A stretch of DNA of 64,000 bases from Ignavibacteria bacterium (GTDB lineage: Bacteria; Bacteroidota; Ignavibacteria; Kapaibacteriales; UBA961), in assembly GCA_016720145.1 (NCBI GenBank), contig JADJXV010000001.1, positions 186,001 through 250,000 of the forward strand, given 5' to 3'. Positions 7,464 through 17,455 of the stretch are shown piece after piece (within the stretch, counting starts at the first letter, position 1; each line of letters opens with the position of its first letter). The notes under the pieces are model-generated. The model saw nothing but the letters and a program-made list of their open reading frames with translations. It had not been told where the DNA came from and searched no databases. The position numbers and the translations under genes were made by a program.

Positions 7464-10400
7464 ATGAAATCACTTTGTACTTATTTAATACTCTTCTCTA
7501 TAGCGACTTTTACCGCCGTCGCCCAGCCCAAAATCTCCTATATCATCCCCGATATCGGCGCGATGAACATGAATACATACGTCGAAATTATCGCTCCAAA
7601 TTCCGCAATCGGTACTTTCGGCAAGGATGGATTGTATCTCAACAACTCAAGCGATGCCGTGAGAGTAGAATGCGCTACATTATTTGATACCAACAAGATA
7701 GTCATTGGTCCAATAGTCGTGAGCTGGAATGGACGTTTAATTTCCACCCAAATATTTGTGCGGCCGACTAATCCAATTGGAGCACCGAATTCAGCTAATT
7801 GGCAGAATCTCGTTCAAGATTGGCGCATACCTATAAAGGTGTTTGCAGGAGGACAGTATTCGAATGTAGATACTTTCTATATTGTTCAGCCGTATGCCTT
7901 CGGCGATAAACGTTCTAATGCAGAACGAGTCCTTGGTGATGGTTCTCTTGGCTTTCGTTCTCGAAGAGGAGCAATGCTCGTCGATCGTATGCTGCTTGGT
8001 GATGGTACTTATACTGTGTCAACCAAGGATTGCGACCCAATTACGACCGGAAATCAAGGGTATTTGCCATGTATTATCCTTAGTAAAGGACAAATAAAAG
8101 GTACTCAGAATACGATAATTTCTGTTGATGCAGAAACTAATGGAACTGGTAATGCAGGTGCGGGAGGTGGTGGAGGTGCAGGAAGATTTTGTGATAATGG
8201 AACAACAGCTGGGATCAACAAAACAGATGGTGGTAATGGATATACAGGTGGATCAGCTGGAGGTGTAAATATGTCTGCAGTGCTGCAACAAAATAGGTCT
8301 GCTCAAGTTGGAAGTTCTACTGGTGGTTTATTTAAAGGGAAAGCTGCTAGTTTAAATGAAACTTTTGGTGGTGATACTTCTATAATATATGAATCTGGTT
8401 GTGGTGGAACAGGTCATCCTTTTGGTACATCTGGAAGTATTTGTGTAAATGGTGCGAATTGTGCTCCTAAAGGAGGTAATGGAGGTGGTAGTGGAGCTAA
8501 AGATAATGAACCAGGGGGAGGAGGAGGATTTGCAACTATAGGAAATAGTGCAATCTCGAGGAATAATGGAGGAGAAATAATTGGGAATTCATGTATTGTA
8601 CCATTTGGTGGTGGAAGTGGAGGAGCAAGTGGGAATCCTCAAGCATTTTTAATAACTTCGGGATGTTCAGGTGAAGGTGGCGGTGGAGGTGGAGCGATTT
8701 CTATTTATGGTTATGAAGTAAGTAATTTACAAATTAATTCAATAGGTGCAAATGGAGGTGCTAAATCAGGCACTGCGGCACAAACATCTGCAGGTGGGTC
8801 AGGGTCAGGTGGTGGAATCACCTTGATGAGCAAGACCTTAATGTCCAATTGCAATATGATCAATGTTTCCGGAGGCTCCGTTTCAAATTCTCCAACAGGA
8901 GGAGCAGGCAGATTCCGACATGACGCTCCAAATATGATACCTCCTGTTACTTCAAATTTTTCAGGTTCATTGTATCGGGGGCATACTACTGATACTACTA
9001 CTACCATACAACGTCTTGCGACTATTCCTGTCAGTTCCAATGGTCAAGTGTTTTTGTTTTTTCTCAAACCTGAAGTTGGTGATTGGATTCTCTATGATTC
9101 GACAAATGGCGTTACCGGAACCTATAATAAAGTAATAGACTTAACTAATATTTCGACCTATCCTCAGACTCGATATTATTTGGTGATGATGCAGAGAATT
9201 GTAGGGCCGAGTACAGCACAATTCACAGCCGAACCCGACCTCGTGATGTCTCAAGCGGCCGCAAATATACTCCGCATTGCAGACCAACCAATTATCGCCA
9301 GTGATACTGTACGCACACATCCTACTATCATCTGCCCATCCGATGTGTTTTATGATACTCTTTATGTTAAAAATGAAGGTACGACTGTTCTCAACATAAA
9401 TGCGGCGACTTTTAAAAGAGGGGATCAAGGGTTTACGCTTATTTCTCCTCCACAATCGAGTATTCCCGGATTTCAAATTCCATCCATCAAAGGGTTTGGG
9501 AATCCTGCCGAATTTATCGTTCAGTATAGTCTGCCACCCGTTCCGGGTGTTCAATTCAATGATACATTAATTATCATAAATAATGACCCTGAGGTCGGAA
9601 AATCTCCTTGGAAAGTAAGCTATAGCGCGCAAAAAGACTCAGTAGCTATGGCATTTTTAGACCTTTCTTTGAATGCTCAAATCGATACGGTCGATTTTGG
9701 TAAAGTTTGTATTGGTCCCAGTCAAGAGAAATTATTTTCTGTGAGTTTGCTGAATAGGTCTCCGTTAGTCTTTACTGTTAATGATCTTATACTTGCTGAT
9801 CAATCTAATTTTTCAGCAATTATTCCAAGTATCACAATTCCTATAGGCTCTTCAAAACCTATCGATCTGAAATTTAAAGCACGTTCGCGCGGAAAATTAG
9901 AAACCCGGCTCATCGCAAAGATTAATAAATGCGGTTCAGCAGATACGTTGGTAATACTGGCTGAAGGTATCGAAACAAATTTGAGCTTCACCGGCACAGG
10001 ACAATTTTCGAATGTAAAAGTAGGTGACACAAAGCAAATCACCATCATCCTAAAAAATGAAGGCAGTGAAGTGGCGAGTTTGCAGAATTTTCCTGTTCTA
10101 CCTGCTCCTTTTCGCATCGTAACCACCATCCCATCTCTCCCAATTATTCTCCCAGCCGGTGGTGAAGTCGTCATTACCGTCGAATATGCTCCAACTATTG
10201 AAGGCGACGACTCTGCTGCACTAGTAGCAGTATCTCTTTTTCAGGATGGAGGTTGCAGTGATACAGCGAAAATTTTACTTGCAGGTAAAGCTATCTCTTC
10301 ACAAGTAAATATTTCAAAACCTTCTCTCGATTATGGTCTTGTGCCACGATGTGAGACAAAGCTTGATTCGGTGCAATTGATGAATACCGGTATTGCTTCA

Positions 10401-12299
10401 CTTATTATCGGTGAACGTGCAGTAATTACCGGTACGAATGCTTCTGCATTTTCCATTGGCACACAACCACAACCGCCAATTACATTGAATACCAATGATA
10501 TAGCCGTTTATACAGTACTTTTCTCACCGAATTTTGGCGTGAGCGGTCTTAATACTGCGATATTGACTATTAAAACCGACGATCCCAAGAATCCTCGAAT
10601 CGATATTCCAATCAGCGCTATCTCACAATCTGTCCAAGTACCTGTACCGACGTATCTTAACGGCGGAACTGTACCTATCAATTCAACGGCAAGTTTATCA
10701 TTTCCCTTGACTAACAATGGTGGTTTCACCGCACGATTGAAAAATGTCATCAGTACACATTCGACTGTCAATCCAACAGGTGCTACAATTGGCTCGACCG
10801 GTACTGTAGGGTGTTCGGTTAATTTCCTCGTCAAATCCGCAGGGATCGTCCGTGATTCTTTATTTTTTGTTTTTGACCAACCGTGCATCGATACGCAACT
10901 TCTCATTATCGAAGTCACGGGAATTGAAGCGGCACTCAGCTTTAGAAACGAACTAAATTTCGGTGATGTCGCTTCCTGTGAGACAAGGGTGGATACGGTG
11001 TCGTACTCCAATACCGGAACCGGTGATTTGACAATTACTCAAATGGCAATTCAGGGAATTGACGCCGGGGTTTTTCGATTCGGAACGCCACTTGCTCTTC
11101 CGTTTACTTTAGTTGCAGGCACTACTGTTTCACGAGAAGTAATTTTCGATCCATTGCTGACAACCGATGGACCAAAAACAGCGCAAGTCATTACCAAAGC
11201 GATAATTAATGGTGTTACTACCGATGTAGTGACGTTATTGCGTGGTGAACGTAGAAGTGCAATATTAGCAGCACCCGAACAAATTACTTTTGGGGGAATT
11301 GAAACACAATCTACGGTTACACAACCGCTTACACTTAAAAACAACGGAACACAAACAATCGTTATTTCAGGTTCGAGATTTAGTGTTGGTGGAAATGATT
11401 TTACAGCTACACTTGAGCCGCCATTAACCTATCCATTAACATTAGCTCCCGGTGATATTGCAACACTTCTCGTCACATTCGCTCCAATTCTCGAGCGTTC
11501 GTGGGTGGACACTTTGCGATTCACACTCATGCAACCTTGTGCAGATGAACGGCTTGTAATCGTGACAGGTACAGGACTTCCAAGCGTCCGTACCGTTGTA
11601 CGATTACCGATAGATACTTCCGTCAGTCCCACTGCCATTGATTATGAAATTCCGATTGTCGTTTCGCTCAACCCACCTTCGCTTTCACTCAGACAAGTTT
11701 CCTTTACGGCTGAATTTGAATGTTCAAAACAGATTTTCCTTCCATTATCGGTATCGCGAGGGAAATTGACATCGACAATAAACCCCATCTCCGGCAAACG
11801 AAATGTAGTGATTGATGTGTCGGGAATTGACGTGACCGCTGCAACACCAATACTTGTACGCGTGCGTGGAAACGCACTTCTAGGCAGTATCGAAAGTGAT
11901 TCGCTCACCTGGAAAAAATTTAGATGGACAGCAGGAACTACTGCGCAAGTAGATAGTACGATTGATGGTTATCTCGCTCTTACTCTCTGCGACGCCGGAG
12001 GAAAACGCTTGATATCCGATACTCTGAAAGCATTTGGATTGTCAATTGTATCAAGTTCGAATTCCAGGGATGTCTCTGTGTCGGTCGCTACTGTCGAGCT
12101 CGGTAAACATACAATAGAAATTCTCAATACTAATGGACAATTGATTTATTCAAACGAATGGGAAGAGATTGACAGAGGAAATGCAGGCGTATGGAAAGAA
12201 ATTCCAATCGAATCGGCTGGCTTATCAAGCGGGATGTATGTCGCCGTCTTCAAAACGCCTACTAAAATTAAAACAGAGAAAATCGTAATAGTTCGGTAA
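7464..12299 (+). CDS. Giant secreted glycine-rich / choice-of-anchor-D protein with type IX sorting domain
   Basis: ATG 7464 opens a clean signal peptide (MKSLCTYLILFSIATFTAVAQ), so the 1611-residue form is preferred to the longer frame from 7395. Layout: a secreted N-terminal region (about 20-220); a Gly/Ser/Asn-rich stretch (about 225-455) full of GGGGG and GGGSG runs; then about seven ASH/choice-of-anchor-D immunoglobulin-like modules starting near residues 623, 732, 839, 947, 1059, 1155 and 1265, spaced roughly 105 residues apart with recurring DYG/DFG and NTG motifs. The C-terminal ~80 residues (EILNTNGQLIYSNEW, LSSGMYVAVFKT, EKIVIVR) form a type IX secretion sorting domain. It is probably an adhesive or structural cell-surface protein; no enzyme motif is visible. 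The OmpA-family gene follows at 32 bases. Confidence 0.85.
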   Translation: MKSLCTYLILFSIATFTAVAQPKISYIIPDIGAMNMNTYVEIIAPNSAIGTFGKDGLYLNNSSDAVRVECATLFDTNKIVIGPIVVSWNGRLISTQIFVRPTNPIGAPNSANWQNLVQDWRIPIKVFAGGQYSNVDTFYIVQPYAFGDKRSNAERVLGDGSLGFRSRRGAMLVDRMLLGDGTYTVSTKDCDPITTGNQGYLPCIILSKGQIKGTQNTIISVDAETNGTGNAGAGGGGGAGRFCDNGTTAGINKTDGGNGYTGGSAGGVNMSAVLQQNRSAQVGSSTGGLFKGKAASLNETFGGDTSIIYESGCGGTGHPFGTSGSICVNGANCAPKGGNGGGSGAKDNEPGGGGGFATIGNSAISRNNGGEIIGNSCIVPFGGGSGGASGNPQAFLITSGCSGEGGGGGGAISIYGYEVSNLQINSIGANGGAKSGTAAQTSAGGSGSGGGITLMSKTLMSNCNMINVSGGSVSNSPTGGAGRFRHDAPNMIPPVTSNFSGSLYRGHTTDTTTTIQRLATIPVSSNGQVFLFFLKPEVGDWILYDSTNGVTGTYNKVIDLTNISTYPQTRYYLVMMQRIVGPSTAQFTAEPDLVMSQAAANILRIADQPIIASDTVRTHPTIICPSDVFYDTLYVKNEGTTVLNINAATFKRGDQGFTLISPPQSSIPGFQIPSIKGFGNPAEFIVQYSLPPVPGVQFNDTLIIINNDPEVGKSPWKVSYSAQKDSVAMAFLDLSLNAQIDTVDFGKVCIGPSQEKLFSVSLLNRSPLVFTVNDLILADQSNFSAIIPSITIPIGSSKPIDLKFKARSRGKLETRLIAKINKCGSADTLVILAEGIETNLSFTGTGQFSNVKVGDTKQITIILKNEGSEVASLQNFPVLPAPFRIVTTIPSLPIILPAGGEVVITVEYAPTIEGDDSAALVAVSLFQDGGCSDTAKILLAGKAISSQVNISKPSLDYGLVPRCETKLDSVQLMNTGIASLIIGERAVITGTNASAFSIGTQPQPPITLNTNDIAVYTVLFSPNFGVSGLNTAILTIKTDDPKNPRIDIPISAISQSVQVPVPTYLNGGTVPINSTASLSFPLTNNGGFTARLKNVISTHSTVNPTGATIGSTGTVGCSVNFLVKSAGIVRDSLFFVFDQPCIDTQLLIIEVTGIEAALSFRNELNFGDVASCETRVDTVSYSNTGTGDLTITQMAIQGIDAGVFRFGTPLALPFTLVAGTTVSREVIFDPLLTTDGPKTAQVITKAIINGVTTDVVTLLRGERRSAILAAPEQITFGGIETQSTVTQPLTLKNNGTQTIVISGSRFSVGGNDFTATLEPPLTYPLTLAPGDIATLLVTFAPILERSWVDTLRFTLMQPCADERLVIVTGTGLPSVRTVVRLPIDTSVSPTAIDYEIPIVVSLNPPSLSLRQVSFTAEFECSKQIFLPLSVSRGKLTSTINPISGKRNVVIDVSGIDVTAATPILVRVRGNALLGSIESDSLTWKKFRWTAGTTAQVDSTIDGYLALTLCDAGGKRLISDTLKAFGLSIVSSSNSRDVSVSVATVELGKHTIEILNTNGQLIYSNEWEEIDRGNAGVWKEIPIESAGLSSGMYVAVFKTPTKIKTEKIVIVR

Positions 12300-12331
12300 G
12301 TCATTCATTCACCTGAAATTAATCGTAGAAT

Positions 12332-14480
12332 ATGAAAGTTTGTAAGTATATATCGATAGTGATGTGTTGTTTTGGAATGATTGTATCAATAGGTCTTTCC
12401 CAGGAATCTCAAGATATAAAGCCGAGAGAACCATTGTATTACTTGGGACTGTATGGCGCATACAATCGCACTATACACACAGCAGACTTTAGGGAATTAC
12501 CCGGATTCCCAAATTGCTGTCCGAAGTTTGCCACGACTACCGGCAGTGGAGTATCGTTCGGTGGATTGATTGAATTCGAACTCACGCCTTTTATCAAATT
12601 ACAAACACGCGTTGGTTTCGGCACATTTGGCGCAGATTTCAGCGTACCCGAAACTATTGGTAATACACCAATTACACAAAATGGACGCGATACGACCACA
12701 CCGATTACCGTTGCTCATTTTCTAGGATCGACGATTAATGCAGTCAGCATCGAGCCTACCGTCGCTTTGAAATTTCTCGGTGGATTGTACAGCAGAGTAG
12801 GCTTAATGCCGGATATTTACTTGCAGGTAATTTCGTGCAACGTGAAACGATAGTGACACCTGAAAATGTCGTGTTTCAGAATTCGGGAAAATCTATTCGG
12901 AATGAAGCAACCGGTGAAATACCTGAACTCAGCAAACTGCAATTTGCGGCTGTAATTGGAATTAGCTATGAAGTGCCTATTGGGAGCGGAGCGTTTATTG
13001 AGCCGGATATTCGCTATGCTCTGCCGTTGACGAGCATTTCCGGTGTGACGTGGAAAGTAAATAATCTGCAATTCGGTGCATCATTAAAATTTCCAATATT
13101 TCCGGCACCACAGATTACAATTTTACGAGATACGATTTATAAAAGAGATACGAATGTTGTTGCTACACTTGGACTTACTAAAGTCAGAATTACGAGACAA
13201 AAATCAGACATTGACTTTAAATCCGTTCGCGAGGGCAACGTAGATCATCAGACCACAACCATTACCGAGAATTTCCTCAAAGAAATTCCCCTCAATTCAA
13301 AGTTCGAAATGTCTGTTTCGGTTGTTGGAATCGAAAAAAATGGAACACGTCAGTCGCAACCAACAATTAGAATTGAGGAAATTGAAACCGAAGAAGGATT
13401 CCCACTGTTGCCTCATGTGTTTTTTATCGAAGGTAGCACAATGCTCAGTCAGACGGATGTGCATCAGCTCACGCCTGAGAAGGCATCGAAATTCAGCGAA
13501 GAACAATTACCGCGTAATACCCTTGAAATATATAAAGATATGTTGAATATAATTGGGTCGCGTATGCAGCTCTACCCTACAGCATCAATTACGATTACCG
13601 GCACGAACAATACCATCAATACAGACAAAACCACTCCTAATTTATCGCTTGATCGCGCTGAAACGGTTCGGAAATATTTACAATCGGCATGGAGTATCGC
13701 GCCAGAACGTATAAATACAGCCGCTCAGAATTTACCGTCAAATGCTGCCAATAATACAGCCGATGACGGGCAAGCTGAAAATAGGCGAGCGGAGATTACT
13801 TCAACAGAAACAGAAATTCTCAAGCCGGTGATTTTGAGAGAAATAGTTCGGACGCTACACCTCCGTATCTTGATATTATGCCAAATATTGTATCCGATTC
13901 CGGAGTGAAAAGCTGGGCGATGCGCGTCGAACAAGACAACCAAATCCTTCGAACTTATCAAGGGAAGGGTATGCCGGGAGTTCAGCGGTGGGATATTCTC
14001 GAGAACCCACAACCAATGGTAGAATCTCCGGCAAAAGTAACACTCGAAGCTGTTGATGTATTAGGAGTTAGGAAGTCAGTCGATACGACGGTTATAGTCA
14101 AACAGCTCACCATTCGAAAAAAACGTGAAGAATTACATGACGACAAAAAGATCGAACGTTTTTCACTCATCGTGTTTGACTACAACAGCGCAAGTTTGTC
14201 GAAGCTCAACAAACAAATTTTAGAAGATGTCAAGCGGAGAATAATGCCGAATTCAAAGGTGACGATTGCAGGATATGCCGATAGAACCGGTGAACAGGGA
14301 TATAATCTCGAGCTTGCGTCACGGCGGTGCACCGAAGTGCAGAAATTCTTAAATGTACCGGTAGAAAATGTAACGCTCTTGCCAAAAGGTAGCAGTGAAT
14401 TAGTTTATGACAATACCACACCGCAAGGTCGGAGCTATTCTCGTACAGTGCAAGTAGTTATTGAAACGCCGGTGAAATAA
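12332..14480 (+). CDS. OmpA-family outer-membrane protein, interrupted by two frameshifts
   Basis: Three overlapping frames form one protein of about 715 residues. Part 1 (12332-~12826) has a signal peptide and an outer-membrane barrel-like region. Part 2 (~12826-~13853) continues the barrel, then an OmpA-like segment (LPHVFFIEGSTMLS to NRRAEI). Part 3 (~13853-14480) ends in a complete OmpA peptidoglycan-binding domain (FDYNSASLSKLN, IAGYADRTGEQGYNLELASR). Each junction is repaired by adding one base: near 12826 (Q then GNFVQRE) and near 13853 (VRT then ATPPYLD). The C-terminal domain would tether the outer membrane to the wall. It lies just after the giant surface protein and may help anchor it. 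Sequencing error is likelier than decay because both sides stay well conserved. Confidence 0.8.
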
Positions 14481-14496
14481 TCTGGGAGAACTAATT

Positions 14497-15258
14497 ATGC
14501 CGTCGAATGATAGACTAAAAACAGTATTTATTACAGGCGCCGGTAAGCGATTAGGTCGCGCGATGGCACTTTATTTCGGAAAAATGGGATGGAATGTAGG
14601 TGTCCATTTTTCTTCGTCGTATGATGGCGCGAATCAAGTAGTGAAGATGATTGACCAAATAGGTGAGATCACTAATGGTCAGCGTGGAATAGCACTTCGC
14701 GCAGATGTACGCTCCAAAGCACAACTCGAATCGGCATTTGATGCTTGCACTCGCCACTTCGGAGCGCCTCCGGATGTACTGGTCAATAATGCAGGAATTT
14801 TTCCTCCGCCTGCGCCTATTTCAAAAATTACGAGAGCATCATGGGATGAAGTGTTTTCGGTCAATGTAGCCGGTGAATTTGTCGCCGCGCAGCTTTTTTC
14901 TGCCATTGCTCCTGAAAATGCACGAATTATCAATATCTCTTCTCTTGGCGGACTCGAAGTATGGAATAATCGCTTGCCGTATAATGTATCCAAATCTGCT
15001 GTCATTCATCTCACAAAAGCACTTGCCCGCGAACTTGCTCCGAAAATATCCGTTAATTGTATTTGCCCCGGTGCTATTTCAATGCCCAATGAACCCTCCG
15101 TAAGTGATGCTTCGATGATTGCGCCTGCACGCATTCCGATGCAACGTCATGGTTCGGCAGAAGATGTGTGTGAAGCAGTCTATTTTTTTGCTACCTGTAC
15201 TCAATATATTACCGGTCAAATTCTTACCGTCGATGGCGGTTACCACGATGCACGATAA
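14497..15258 (+). CDS. Short-chain dehydrogenase/reductase, pteridine-reductase-like
   Basis: The 253-residue protein has the full SDR set: the nucleotide-binding TGAGKRLGRA near residue 13, NNAGIFPP, catalytic Ser in NISSLGG, YNVSK (Tyr and Lys), and the closing ITGQILTVDGGYH. The GKRLG variant of the glycine motif is common in pteridine/dihydromonapterin reductase-type SDRs and argues for NADPH use. The substrate cannot be fixed from sequence alone: FabG-like ketoacyl reduction remains possible. It follows the OmpA-family gene by 16 bases and precedes the SirB1-like gene, with no obvious pathway link. A pterin role would fit the PTPS-folE pair at 48 kb, but that is inference. Confidence 0.8.
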   Translation: MPSNDRLKTVFITGAGKRLGRAMALYFGKMGWNVGVHFSSSYDGANQVVKMIDQIGEITNGQRGIALRADVRSKAQLESAFDACTRHFGAPPDVLVNNAGIFPPPAPISKITRASWDEVFSVNVAGEFVAAQLFSAIAPENARIINISSLGGLEVWNNRLPYNVSKSAVIHLTKALARELAPKISVNCICPGAISMPNEPSVSDASMIAPARIPMQRHGSAEDVCEAVYFFATCTQYITGQILTVDGGYHDAR

Positions 15259-15349
15259 ATTTTCAACTGAAATACCTGAAAACACATGTATAATATTTCT
15301 TAATTTTGAAGTATAATACTCCGTTTGGCACTTTGAAAGCTCCAATTCC

Positions 15350-16228
15350 ATGTCCACTCCGCAGATAGAAACTGAAATAATTACGTCGAATTTCCCGGAG
15401 TTAGATGCGTTATTCCGCCTCCTCGACGACCCTGATTCGGAAGTGTCACTGGCAGTACAAACTAAATTTTTGGAATACGGTGGCAAGATAGTACCCGAAC
15501 TCCGCCGATTACTCGACAATGATCCAAGTGTTTATACTCGAAGGAATTGCGAACAAATCATTCAGACATTTCAGCTCCGGGCGCTCGATGATCTCAAACA
15601 ATCCATTACCATTGCCCGCCTCTCCGACACCGATATCGACCTCGAAAAATCAGTCATACAACTCTCAGAATTCGGTTACCCCGAGACCAATCCCGCAGAA
15701 ATTTCCCTTCGTTTGGATGAAATCGCACTCGACGCTCATCAAAGCTTTATTCGCAATACCAGCACAAACGAGCTCACCCTCTTAATGAGCCTGAACGACG
15801 CGTTTTTTGAACAAACAGGTTTTCGTGGTGCGACTCCCGAATACAAGCCCGAACATTCCTATTTTCATACACTCTTCAAGGGGAAAAAGGGGATACCGAT
15901 TACCCTCAGTGTTGCCTATATTTTGGCAGCTCAGCGTGTGGGAATTGAGCTTGAAGGGATTGGCATGCCGTTGCATTTTATCGTGTATCATCCTATACTT
16001 CATGTATTTATCGATGTATTCAATTTTGGAGTGTTCATCAGCCGCGAGGACTGCAAGCATTTTATCAGCCGTTCTAATTTTGACTATAATGATTCCATGC
16101 TGGAGAAAATCCCGAATACTGCTATACTTATCAGGATGATACGCAATTTGATCTACGCTCATTCCCGGAAAAATGAACATTGGGAATCGGACGCGCTTCA
16201 GGCGGCGCTTGATGAGATATTGAAGTGA
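15350..16228 (+). CDS. SirB1/transglutaminase-like family protein
   Basis: The 292-residue protein has a short HEAT-like N-terminal region (about 15-80: EIITSNFPELDALFRLLDD, then LRRLLDNDPSVYTRRNCEQI). A SirB1/Transglut_core2 domain follows, with FRGATPEYKPEHSYFHTLFKGK and GIPITLSVAYILAAQRVGIELEGIGMP-type blocks and the HFIVYH segment. The family resembles transglutaminases in fold, but its biochemical role is unsettled, and the usual catalytic Cys position is not evident here. The gene is free-standing, about 90 bases after the SDR. Confidence 0.8.
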   Translation: MSTPQIETEIITSNFPELDALFRLLDDPDSEVSLAVQTKFLEYGGKIVPELRRLLDNDPSVYTRRNCEQIIQTFQLRALDDLKQSITIARLSDTDIDLEKSVIQLSEFGYPETNPAEISLRLDEIALDAHQSFIRNTSTNELTLLMSLNDAFFEQTGFRGATPEYKPEHSYFHTLFKGKKGIPITLSVAYILAAQRVGIELEGIGMPLHFIVYHPILHVFIDVFNFGVFISREDCKHFISRSNFDYNDSMLEKIPNTAILIRMIRNLIYAHSRKNEHWESDALQAALDEILK

Positions 16229-16245
16229 AAAGAAGTTGGGTGCGC

Positions 16246-16397
16246 GTAGGGGCGAATTGCTTTCGCCCCAGTCGTGCAGGTAGGGCGTTAGATTAAAATC
16301 ACGTAGGGGCGAATTGCATTCGCCCCAGTCGTGCAGGTAGGGCGAATCCGATTTCCTCTGTCGTGCGAGGCAGGGGCGAATGCAATTCGCCCCTACG
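16246..16397. repeat. Cluster of GTAGGGGCGAAT palindromic repeats
   Basis: Three consecutive units of GTAGGGGCGAATTGC-TTCGCCCC type, joined by AGTCGTGCAGGTAGGGCG linkers, are followed by the inverted form GCAATTCGCCCCTAC. Units start at 16246, about 16303 and about 16373. Each unit is its own near-perfect hairpin. The family also occurs at 4984-5049. It fills the gap between the SirB1-like and desaturase genes and has no coding character. Confidence 0.85.
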
Positions 16398-16466
16398 ATA
16401 ATATATCTAATAAAATAATGTGGTTATACGGTAAATAAAGTTCATATTTTATGCAGGAGAAAAGAC

Positions 16467-17452
16467 ATGCAAGCTGAATTACAACAACTCGAAGACATGA
16501 AACGCGATCAGATTATCAATAGCAAAGGTGTTTCATACCTTGAATTTAAAAATCCTTAACTCCAAATTACGCAGTAGCTTGGCGAGATATATGTCTCGGC
16601 TATCTGGCGCTCATCTTTACCGGCTATGGGGCTGTGTATATGGACCGCTTTTATCCATCGAGCTGGATGCCACTGACCATCATTGTCTGCGCAATGCTTT
16701 TTGGGTATATTCATCAGTATATTCAGCTCTTTTTGCATGAAGCTGCGCATTATAATCTCGCCAAAGACCGGAAGAAAAACGATAAACTTGCTAATATCTT
16801 CATCGGTTCGCTGGTAGGGCAGGATATCAAAATGTACCGTCCGATACACCTCTTACATCACCGCAATCTTGGCACACCGGAAGATACCGAACATTCTTAT
16901 TTTGATGCACTTACGTTGAAATTCATATTGGAATCGCTAACAGGAATACGTGTTATAAAAGTATTGATGAATCGTGAAAAGACCCTGCAAGCAAGACCAA
17001 CTCCTGCGGGTGATGAACCAAAGAAAAGTACATTTGGTTTGCAGTTTATCCTCGGTGCGCTCATTAATGGTACAATTGTCGTCGGCGCGGCTCTTCTCGG
17101 TTGGTGGTCACTCGCAATTTCCTGGTCCGTTGGCTTTTTAATTGTCTTTCCGTTTTTTGGTTCGGTGCGTCAATTGCTCGAACATCGCAGCGAATCCGCT
17201 CAAAATTCCGTTGATTACTCCAAAACCGCTCACGGACAGACGAACAGGATGTTTGGCACCGGTATTATCGCTTCCACGCTTGGCGCGGCGGGCTTCAACC
17301 GCCACTTGCTCCATCACTGGGAAATGCAGATATCCTATACGCGACTCAGGGATGTGGAGAATTTTCTGATGGATACGCAAGCATCTCAGATTCTCGATAA
17401 GTCGAGGACTGGATATTTCCGCACTTTTGCTCATCTATTTGCTTTAAAATAA
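16467..17452 (+). CDS. Membrane fatty-acid desaturase-type di-iron enzyme, with one frameshift
   Basis: ATG 16467 is preceded at 6 bases by AGGAGA (16455-16460), the best ribosome site in the window. The frame reads to FKNP and hits a stop at 16557; adding one base near 16555 continues directly into LTPNYAVAWRDICLG and the main reading frame, giving about 328 residues. Three His boxes are present: HEAAH, HLLHH and the C-terminal HLLHHWE. Four or so hydrophobic segments fit an integral membrane di-iron desaturase/hydroxylase. Substrate (acyl lipid, carotenoid or sphingolipid-like) is not decidable. The methyltransferase gene begins 3 bases after the stop, so the two are probably one operon. 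An annotation starting at the internal Met at 16634 would lose about 56 residues. Confidence 0.82.
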
Positions 17453-17455
17453 GTT

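Noticed and set aside
12835..13908. Separate gene for the middle part of the OmpA-family protein
   Set aside because: Its GTG start lies inside the conserved barrel and its end reads as frameshifted (LHLRILILC); it is a fragment of one gene.
16246..16397. CRISPR or tRNA-like cluster
   Set aside because: GGGGCGAAT palindromes lack the anticodon, T-loop and acceptor features of tRNA and have no regular spacers.
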